A stretch of 15,918 nt of DNA, from the NCBI GenBank assembly GCA_019155205.2, contig JAHNZQ020000079.1, positions 1,568,906 to 1,584,823 on the forward strand, written 5' to 3'. Position 1 is the first letter of the stretch. Every line of letters begins with the position of its first letter. Below are positions 8,322 through 15,918 of this stretch, one piece after another. The position numbers and the translations under genes are program-made. The DNA comes from Gracilaria vermiculophylla (taxonomy: Eukaryota; Rhodophyta; Florideophyceae; Gracilariales; Gracilariaceae). The notes beneath the pieces were generated by a model. The model did no database searches and had not been told where the DNA came from. It was given only the letters and a program-made list of their open reading frames with translations.

Positions 8322-10556
8322 TATTTAATTTACATTGGTCTTCAAAACCGTATGCTAGTGGATCAAGGAAGTGCCTTCGGAAAACTCTTCGTAGACATGG
8401 GCGCCGTCTCTAACGTCAAAATGCAGAGAACGGGAACAGAAGCACACTCGAGCCTTAGCCTCGGTGAGAGATACCATCAACCTCTTCGACAGACGTACCG
8501 GAAGATCGTGATCGCGCAGCCGTCGGTTTCTCCCATACTTGCGCTCTGTCATACGGTAAAAGCCATGAGCGACACTCTTGGTCCTGAAGGCCTCGTCCCG
8601 TCTGCTCTCGTGTTCGGAGAGTTTTCCCCCCTTTTTAACACCTCAAAGTCTCGTCATACTCGACCTGACGTTAAGGAGCGCTGCGAGACAGCTCAGACGG
8701 CTAGATCCGAAATGGAGAAACTCATGGCCGAGATGCGAGTCAACCGCGCTCTCAAACACGCCGTCCCGTCCGCCGCACAAAGAGTCTACCAGCCGGGAGA
8801 CGACGTGCTAGTATGGAGGGGGAAACAGTTCGACAAGCGCATTGGAGAATGGATAGGACCGTTCAAGGTGAGCGCTGTCGAAGAAAATAAGAAACTAGTG
8901 TTCATCAGGGACAAGCCAATTGGACCTGCAAGACCCTTTAACGCTGCCCAAATAAAGCCATATCTGGCTCCCGAAACCCTGGCGCACTCTTTCACGGTCG
9001 ACCTCGACTCCAGACTCTCTCGCTTTCGGTCTCCGAATGATGCCAGAACCTTCTTAACTGAGATAGTTGACCGACGCGATCCTCGAGCTTACTCAGAGTC
9101 AATCACGGAAGCTAAGAAGGTACAGATCAGAAATTTGCTCAAGCGAGGGAAATTCAAGGTAATTCTCAAAGAAGAGCTTCCAGTTAATGGAAATATACTT
9201 CCTGGAAGGTTCCTATTGTCGATAAAGTCAACGGAAGATAACCAAGTCAAGCACAAGGCAAGATACGTCATAGGAGGACACCGAGACCGACTCAAGAACA
9301 TGATGTTTCACTCAGCCTCAACATTGCAGCTGCAAACCATTCGGCTGCTTTTAGCCCTGGCTGCCATGCTTGAATTCAGCATATGGACATCGGATGTACG
9401 CCAGGCTTATCTTCAATCTGCTGAACCTCTTGGACGAGAAGTCTTCATTAAGAATCCTGCCTCAGAGTTTGAGTTGGAGCCCTCCCAATGTCTTCAGATC
9501 TTAAAACCTCTCTACGGGCTGTGCGATTCTGGCGATATTTGGCACGCTACCCTTGACGCGCACCATAGAGAAGAACTGGGAAGGAAGCCGATGCGCTCCG
9601 ACCCAACACTCTACGCGTCTTTCAGTAGAGGAGCACTTTGCGGACTCTCTGGAGGATATGTGGATGATCTCATACGCACTGGAGATAATTCCTTTGGGAA
9701 CTTGTGCAAGAAGACCAACGAACGTTTCAACATGGACGACGATCAAAGTATTCCATGCACGTTTACCTGTTTTTCTCTTACTAAAGACTTCGGAGGCGAA
9801 GTTCTACAAGACCAACACAAGTACTTGTGTAACCTCGAGCATATTTCGATGGAAGCCACATTCTCTGACTTCAAATCGATGCGAATGAGGTTTGCTTGGT
9901 TATCCAATACGCGCCCCGATTGTCTTTTCCAGATATGGCAACTTGCGCAAGTCACTGAAGACATGTACAACCTGTCAAAGCGTACGCATATCAAACACCT
10001 AAACAAGGCTGTGAAGTATGCATGCTCGCCCCGGACCCCGCTACGCTTCCCCAGGTTAGACATGGAAAGCTTACAAATCGTCGGTTTTTCTGACGCCTCG
10101 TTCGCTAACAACGCGGACCTCTCATCTCAACTTGGTCACATCTTTTTCCTCGCCGACAAGACGGACTCCGTCGTGCCCATATTTTTCAAATCCTATAAGT
10201 CAAAACGCGTGAAACGCTCTGTCATAGCTGGAGAGGTAATTGCCTTCAACGACCTCTTTGACATCGCCGCCACGCTTTCAGAGGAACTTGGAATGTTGCT
10301 CAAGAAACACGTTCCAGTTCAATTGTTTTCAGATGGCAAATCGCTATTTGATGTGATTTCGAAGGGCTCGAGAAAGTCTGAGAAACGCATGATGATTGAC
10401 ATCGCAGCGGCACGGGAAGGCTGCAAGTCCAAAGTTATATCAGACATTGGTTTCGTCCGCTCTTCGCGTAATCTTGCCGATGGACTAACTAGGGATATGT
10501 GTCAGGCAGCCCTGCGCTCAGTACTTTCCGCAGGAAAGATACGGGTCACTCCGTAG
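8322..10556 (+). pseudogene. pol: Pol, second part: integrase core, reverse transcriptase, RNase H
   Basis: This continues frame 3 directly after the TGA at 8319-8321 and stays open for about 744 codons to TAG 10554-10556. Counting from the ATG at 8352 as residue 1, integrase Asp 4 (MLVDQGSAFG) and Glu 39 (SLGERYHQPLR) complete the D,D,E triad. An SH3-like integrase tail lies at about 145-206 (YQPGDDVLVWRGKQF to IKPYL). Reverse transcriptase spans about 250-500, with SDVRQAYLQSAEPL (Asp 349), LYGLCDSGDIWH and YVDD (Asp 438 and 439). RNase H spans about 575-715, with Asp 581, Glu 628, Asp 661 and Asp 710, including SDASFANN, AGE and SRNLADGLT. All catalytic residues I can place are intact, yet this piece has no start of its own because it is the rest of a polyprotein. 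The ATG at 8352 is internal to integrase. Confidence 0.95.
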
Positions 10557-11017
10557 GAGTGGATCATCAGAAACTAAATCCAGCAAGGCAGGCTATTGTT
10601 TAGTGTGGCAACAGCAGAAGTAGTTAACAACTAGCGCGAAGAGTTCGACGGGCAAGACTGCCTTAATTCAACAAACCGAGGAGCTGAAGCGTCATCTCCA
10701 CCGCTCGCCCCACTCGCATCCACACCATCATCTCTAGCAACGATACACTCGAATCTCCAATCTTCTTCTCCAACTTGAGCATCTCCTTCAGGCGCCTAGA
10801 AAACCTCTTTTCGCGGGGCCTTACCCCCTGTTTCTTTCGTGTCGTGACGCGTTCTCATCACGCGTCGCGCGCTTTTTTCCCGTCATCGTTACTCAGGTGT
10901 GCGATTAGTGCCTTTTGCGTTCGAAAGATGTCACCGGAGATTTAGCCGGGCACGAACAGGCACCAACGAACACTTTTGCAGCTCCGAGTGCGCAGCGATG
11001 AGTACAACGGCCGGACC
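10557..11017 (+). other. Retrotransposon 3' untranslated region
   Basis: About 460 bp lie between the pol stop and the polypurine tract. No envelope-like or accessory reading frame is visible. It contains a GC-rich patch around 10840-10872 (CACGCG motifs) with no function I can assign. Confidence 0.6.
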
Positions 11018-11031
11018 AAAATTGGAGGGAG
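11018..11031 (+). other. Polypurine tract for plus-strand DNA priming
   Basis: AAAATTGGAGGGAG abuts the TG that begins the 3' LTR. A purine-rich tract at exactly this place is where plus-strand synthesis starts in LTR retrotransposons. Its position also supports 11032 as the LTR start. Confidence 0.75.
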
Positions 11032-11124
11032 TGTCGCCCTACAAATGTGGGCCATGAGCCTTCGCCCTCCAGACACCAGATCTGACTTGATTTTCCTTTA
11101 TTTGGTCCACTAGTAATTTGAGTC

Positions 11125-11157
11125 GTTCGGCGCCGGCGGTTAGCGCCGGCCCCGAAC
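11125..11157 (+). promoter_or_regulatory. GC-rich stem-loop upstream of the TATA-like box (3' LTR)
   Basis: The left arm GTTCGGCGCCGGCG (11125-11138) and right arm CGCCGGCCCCGAAC (11144-11157) pair with one mismatch around the loop GTTAG. The same structure, weakened to G-T pairs, is in the 5' LTR at the same offset. Confidence 0.55.
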
Positions 11158-11169
11158 CGCCCGCCTCAC

Positions 11170-11176
11170 ATATATA
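11170..11176 (+). promoter_or_regulatory. TATA-like box of the 3' LTR
   Basis: ATATATA occurs at LTR offset 138, identical in place and sequence to the copy at 5247-5253. In an LTR element only the 5' copy would normally drive element transcription. Confidence 0.4.
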
Positions 11177-11435
11177 CTATAGCTTGAGTCCAGCTTCCCT
11201 GGACCGGAGCGGGGAGAGAGAACAAGAAAGTCGAAGTAAACCACTAGAGAGCGCTTGCTTCATCGTTTGGGCGGTCGGCCTCAGCCATTTCATACGTCCT
11301 CCCGAATCCACCATTTGCTCTCTCGCGACTGCGATCCCGCTCCGCTCGCAACGCAACTCCCAAGCGTGTCGCTAGCCAACTGCCAGGTTGCACTACTAGT
11401 AGCCGCTCGCCCACGTGACCACCGAATTGACGACA

Positions 11436-11440
11436 AACTG
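11436..11440. repeat. Target-site duplication, right copy (AACTG)
   Basis: It is identical to 5104-5108 and lies directly outside the 3' LTR. Both copies remaining intact argues against later recombination between this element and another. Confidence 0.93.
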
Positions 11441-14120
11441 CACAATGTCGCTGCGCATAATCATTGCTCAAAGTGCAGCTGATGCTGGCCAGGTGTCACA
11501 AGTAACCACCAGCTGCGATACAGTACTATATGGTCTTTGAACACATGTGATGAGTCATGTGGCTTCAACCGCCATAATCTCACATCCAACCACAATCAAG
11601 TGCCCTCATAAAGTAAAGTATCTGCGACTATAATAAAGAAGAAGCGCACTTGAGCCCTTGTTGGTCACTTGGTGTCCACTTTCTGCTTTTTTCTGCATGG
11701 CCATCAACTAACGCATGCATTTTTTCGACCCGTTATTGAACAAGCACTTGATTAACTATATGATCAATTGTTTTAGCTTTACATCTTACTATTGCATCCA
11801 CACTTGTGCTAAGCAACGTTTTCACTCATACATCTTTGCTGCACAGTAACACAACACTCAGTGTTTAAATTTGTTCGTTTTTTTGTAGGGAATGAAAGCT
11901 TTTTATTATTTCTGTCTGTACATTCAAAACCTTCTTTTAGCATGGTCATTTAATGATAAAACTCTCTCATGCAAATTAAAAAAGCCTTGTCTCTATTGCG
12001 ACCACACAGTCGCATCGTTTAAAAAGAGACTAAAGAAGATATCCGCAGTTTGTGATGTATTCTATACTGTGGTAAAGATCACGTATAAACGCGGAGTAAA
12101 AAGCTGTGAAACGGGCAGGGGCTTTGGCGCAGTATGCTATGAAACAGGGTCGGAAGACGTAGAAAAATCTACATAATTGCAGAAATCTGTCCATAATTTT
12201 TAATAACATAGTATGCGGTGGCTTTCTGCAAATTTGGATTACAGACAAATGTTGTACTGCAGCAAATATTCTTGACGTGTAACAGTTCTGAGATGCACGA
12301 GTGGCCTGTATACGGGATGCATGGCGTCTTTTTACAAGGAGTGAAAAACGCGCATGGGTGGCAAGTCAAAAGCGGAGTTTTCGAATATTGCACAGGTAAA
12401 TGCACACAACGGCAAAGCTGCCCCCGTGCCAAGTAATTAACCGATACAGGGAGAAAATGAACAACATAAACAAATACTTAGAAGACAAAATTTTGAACTC
12501 AACAAAAATGGCACAAGTGGAATACGGTCTGTATTGTACGGCGTCGTGACGCGCTCTCGTGGTATGTTGAATGGTACGGGTAGCGCTTGCCACAAGTGAG
12601 CTCATCGCATTCATGGGCGCGAGCGTGCAAGGCGCTCATAGCCATATCCATAGACCACGCACAACTAAATAACGCGAAAACCGGTCAAGCACTTCAAAAG
12701 CTTCAATCGAGCACATTGCGCTTTAATTTGAATAGCTCTGATGCTGATCATAATGCACTCAATTCAAATAGCTATGCTTCAGACTGTGACTGACATCAAA
12801 GTCAGTACCCAGATCGAAACGTTTAGGCGTGTTATAGCAGTGATTGTTTTTCATCGAGAATATATATGCGCAGCTTCCCACAGTACCTTGTTCTCGATAC
12901 ATGCGTCCATTGGTCAATTAGAAGTAACCCCTGTTTCTTTGTCTTATGTAGAAAATCCCAATTCTCTTGTTTTCCGCGACTAAATATTATGCTCAAGCCC
13001 ATCAGCGAAAAGAAACAATAATACTTTTTCTTTCCTTCCAATTTGCTTCTAAATGTGGCTTCTTAGTATGGCAAACTTTTCTGTAATAATGGTCATGTGC
13101 CACTCTTTCTGGCTGCAATGGAAGACGATATGCTTGCGACAAAAATTTCCAACCTATCGTAACGGCGGAAGCAACGAGCCGCATGCTCCCAAATGCTCGA
13201 AATGCATTTGGAACCCTACCAAGCTGGTTACAGAAAATATCAATCTACTGCGGTATTTAAGACAATTCATTCTCTTAGAAGTGTTGCTGATACCGAAAAC
13301 ATCTCTCCCATCCGCTTTGATAATGATTAACAAAGGATTACGATCAATTTGCCTGTTCATGTAGTTCTCGCTACGGCGGGCTTTATCAATAACCATTTTT
13401 CTTCTGCGACAGTCGGAAAATCACTTTCCACGTTTACACCATGTGATTGATATAAATTCTTCGCATACTTTTCTGTGTCCGTGAACGACACAGAGCTGCG
13501 GAACAAGCCGTTTCAAGAAGACTACAGTCACGGCAGAGAAAATTCTGGTCATCTTGGCGCTCAAACGTTCATATTCAAAATTCAAAAGTGGACGCCAATG
13601 CTGATAGAGCTTCCTCGTCTGAAAATTCCGTAAATTGAGAGCTCGTTCGGAGACTATTGTGCTCGGGAACAGCCCAAAGTGCCGAAAATTTCATGGCCGA
13701 CGGACTCCACGCGCGAACGATTAATTACAAGATTCAACACCACTATCAAAGGGATCGTATTCCTACGCGACCACTAATGCCGCAGACATGAATCTCGTGG
13801 GAACTGTCACAAGTGCATTATGAAGAGTTTCTACACCCTTGGTTGGAAGCGCCCATGTCATAATATGTGTAGCAATCCATATCAATAATACGCAATGGCT
13901 CAAATATTCGACGAAAGTTATGGCCATTTCAATGTCAGAAACCACTTTTCCCGTCGAAAACCAAAGTTGTAGAGCTTTCCACTAGCTTTCTTTTGACTCT
14001 AATTTGACACCAATTGAGCAGTAAACACCAGAGATAGAGAGCATTTACTATCGTCTTCATTTATTACGTACGCCAATCACTCCCAATTGAGAAGTACTCC
14101 TCTCGCTTTCTTATGTCGTT
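11441..14120. other. No recognisable gene
   Basis: No frame longer than about 103 codons occurs here. The longest, 13053-13364 on the plus strand, shows no motif I recognise and has the make-up of chance AT-rich frames. AATAAA is present near 11630 on the plus strand. Small perfect hairpins occur (for example CACATG/CATGTG near 11541-11560) but do not delimit an element. The stretch next to 14120 is probably the 3' non-coding part of the minus-strand element that follows; I cannot find its terminal repeat because the other end is outside the window. Confidence 0.4.
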
Positions 14121-15918
14121 TCAGTAAGAGCGGTTTAACACATTTTTCACAAGGTACGCCTCCCGAGTTCGCTCCTGCGCAGATTGTATTTCTGACAATG
14201 AACGAACAGTCAAACGAAAACACGAATTGCCAAGCAGTCCTTCACTCATTGTCCATATTGTGGCAACTGACACTGACTCTTTCCTGAGCTTGAAACTAGT
14301 CCACTCAGTATCAGTAGATAGACGTTTGACCATGACGCCATCTGTGTAACCAGCACAAAACCGAAAGATTTGATATGCCGAAAGCTTGAAGTTACTTGGG
14401 ACTGTGAAGAACTTCTTCAGAAATTATTTCCAATTCACCCAGTTAACCTCATTTTCACAAACCGCACTGTTCGTAGAAGAACTTTCATCTATTATCCTCA
14501 TCATGTCCCGCGGACCGAAGGTATCAAATTGCTTGAGACGTCACTTTATTAATCCAAAGACGGCGTCGCATCGATTTTTAGTATGACCGGCAACCAGAAA
14601 CCGCAAGCATATCTCTTCTTCATACCCCTGACAAATGCGCCACAAAAGATACCACATCATGTACCTATTCTTATTCTGACCGCTGCAGTTATCGGCGTGG
14701 ACGTCCAACTTCTTATGTAGCCTTGTCACAGAGTTCCCACGTCGATGGTCTCTTATAGCGTGATGAAGCATTGATGCAACCTCGTTGCAGGTCTTGTGAT
14801 TCGGCCAGTGTCCCTCTGGAAGGCCATAAATATAGCATGATTGAAAACTGCTGCTATATATACCGTAGATGTCATACTTCAGTCCAGTCACGAAATGAAG
14901 TTGTCCTGGTTTTCGTAATAAATGTGGCAACAACACTTTCTCGGCGAAGTCAAAAATGAGATGAATAGGTGAGGTAGAGGGCGACCCTGTGGCCGATGAC
15001 ATTATTGTCCTGTACAGCCTAAATTCCTGCAGAGCTTCATCTCGATGCGTCATCCTTGCCCTCAACAGAGTCTCTCTCAAAGCCATGTTTGTTGTGCTAC
15101 GTGCTGAGTTCATAAGTGTCGTGCATTGATCGCAGAAGTCACTACCGACCTTCAAAATACGTAACGTTGGGTACTTTGCAGACCATAACTTTAGAAATGC
15201 GCCTTTGGTAAGCGGTGCATCAGGCCTACTATCTGCGAAATTCTGAGCTGCAGCTTCGACGATTTCCTCCCATCTATCGGTGTATGACTTATAAATGTCT
15301 TCCTTGCGGACATCGCTGCTGAAGTACTGCATGGGGTTCTGATCATTTGATCCTCTACCCGTCGGGCAAGAAAGAGCATTCACATCTGCGTACCGTCTCA
15401 GAAACGCGAGCGCAGTAGCCGACTGCAACGACACCTTTCCCATTCGCCCTTTGTGCTTCATGTTTTTTCGAATGTGAAAGCCATTTTCATCACTTACTTC
15501 ACTCGCAAGTCGTTGAATTGTTCGCGGATGCAGTTGGATAACTGAAGCAAAGCCATGAATACGTACCCAACGCCATTTTATAGCATACCGAGATGTCGTG
15601 TTGACATTGCTTTTTAACTTGCGACGCTTAGCATTTCTCCGCTACGCCCGGTCGCTATCGCACTGCATAAGTTCATTCGGCTGCCCTTTTGCTTCTGTCA
15701 AGCAAAACATCATACTGCGAACATTGTTAACTCTCTCGTCTTCGTCAAGAGCAGAGAATGTTTCTGCAACTGATATCATGTCATCATTAATGCATTTTGG
15801 TGCGCAAATGCAGTGCACTCGCATGCGGTCAAAGTGCTGAAGTGCAGTCCTTTTCACTACCTGCGTAGAGAGTTCGGTACGTTGCGCGTTGTCAATTGGG
15901 ATCGTGTTTTGTGTGACA
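14121..15918 (-). pseudogene. DUF7869-family transposon-type protein, three in-frame stops, runs off the window
   Basis: One minus-strand frame reads coherently for about 599 codons from the window edge to the final stop at 14121. It is broken only by TAG 15642-15644, TGA 14541-14543 and TAA 14424-14426, with no frameshift. The longest open piece is 15461-14541 (306 codons); counting from its ATG, a CxxC (FCDQC) is at about 110-113, FDFAEKVLLPHLLRKPGQLHF at about 170-190, HADNCSGQNKNRYMMWYLLW at 255-274 and LVAGHTKNRCDAVFGLIK at 289-306. These are the hallmark blocks of DUF7869 proteins, which are common in repeats of animals, fungi and oomycetes. Reading across the stops continues in family style: FHIRKN upstream, RDMMRIIDESSS and LSAYQIFRFC downstream. 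The conserved Asp residues suggest a nuclease-like fold, which is inference. The biochemical activity is not known to me. The start lies beyond 15918. Confidence 0.8.

Larger units (their letters stand above)
5109..11435 (+). mobile_element. Ty1/copia-order LTR retrotransposon, full length, inactivated
   Basis: A 6327-bp element is delimited by two 404-bp LTRs (TG...CA) and a perfect AACTG target duplication. The internal order is gag, protease, integrase, reverse transcriptase, RNase H, then a polypurine tract. Integrase before reverse transcriptase defines the copia order. Signature stretches are VDIGAPK (protease), DIMYTDGKP and VDQG (integrase), YVDD (reverse transcriptase) and SDASFANNADLSSQLG (RNase H). 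There are five in-frame stops (6040, 6895, 7375, 8085, 8319) plus a frame change between 7428 and 7464, so the copy is not autonomous. The LTRs differ at about 39 sites without indels, so it is old; the flanks show no rearrangement since insertion. Replication in the family is by reverse transcription in virus-like particles followed by integration. I recognise no host gene inside. Confidence 0.96.
11032..11435 (+). repeat. 3' LTR (404 bp)
   Basis: It starts TGTCGCCCTACA directly after the polypurine tract and ends GAATTGACGACA before the target duplication. It matches the 5' LTR without gaps. ATATATA is at 11170-11176, and the stem-loop at 11125-11157 is nearly perfect here: 13 of 14 base pairs with loop GTTAG. 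Confidence 0.95.

Noticed and set aside
10841..10857. GTCGTGACGCG followed by a TCTC-like tail, also seen near 12541
   Set aside because: The match is only about 16 bases with no extension on either side, so it is probably chance.
14121..14333. A separate 70-codon gene on the minus strand
   Set aside because: It is in the same frame as the DUF7869 gene, directly after two stops, and reads as that protein's carboxyl end.
15642..15857. A separate 71-codon gene on the minus strand
   Set aside because: It is in frame with the 306-codon piece and continuous across one TAG; it is the upstream part of the same protein.
5563..15918. Many in-frame stops in otherwise coherent frames, suggesting a reassigned genetic code
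   Set aside because: TAA, TAG and TGA are all used, the Tc3-like gene also has frameshifts, and the LTRs show about 10% divergence. Ordinary decay explains the stops.
1..15918. CRISPR arrays, tRNA or rRNA genes, long tandem repeats
   Set aside because: I looked for regularly spaced repeats, T-arm motifs and tandem units and found none longer than about ten bases.

Overview
The window looks like gene-poor, repeat-rich nuclear DNA of a multicellular eukaryote. Every protein trace I can identify belongs to a eukaryotic transposable element. There are no operons, Shine-Dalgarno-led genes, rRNA, tRNA or CRISPR arrays, and no host gene I can recognise. The mix (a Tc3-like DNA transposon, a Ty1/copia-order retrotransposon with a DIG-type protease, a Ty3/gypsy-type reverse transcriptase scrap and a DUF7869-type element protein) suggests an invertebrate animal, possibly an arthropod. 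That assignment is inference and is weak.

Layout from left to right. Bases 61-195 carry a short Ty3/gypsy-like reverse transcriptase fragment. It runs directly into a large inverted repeat (arms 198-652 and 721-1180), which reads as two old copies of one element's 3' end lying tail to tail. Bases 1181-2249 hold nothing recognisable. Bases 2252-3450 are a dead Tc3-like transposon with matching terminal inverted repeats, flanking TA dinucleotides and a transposase broken by stops and frameshifts. Bases 3453-5103 hold no gene; the last part is GC-rich.

The best-resolved object is a full-length Ty1/copia-order retrotransposon at 5109-11435. Its two LTRs are both exactly 404 bp, begin TG and end CA, and are flanked by a perfect 5-bp target duplication AACTG. 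Inside are gag with an unusual zinc knuckle, then protease, integrase, reverse transcriptase and RNase H in copia order, then a polypurine tract against the 3' LTR. Gag has three in-frame stops, there is one frame change between gag and pol, and pol has two more stops. The LTRs differ at about 39 of 404 positions (hand count), so the insertion is old and the copy cannot act on its own.

Bases 11441-14120 hold no gene I can identify. From 14121 to the right edge, on the minus strand, one intronless reading frame of about 599 codons encodes a DUF7869-family protein with three in-frame stops and no frameshift. It is incomplete because the window ends inside it.

I find no new multi-gene system. 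The items most worth following are the nearly intact DUF7869-type element protein, the tail-to-tail inverted repeat, the copia-order element with a CX2CX7HXC-type gag knuckle, and a conserved stem-loop just upstream of the TATA-like box in both LTRs.
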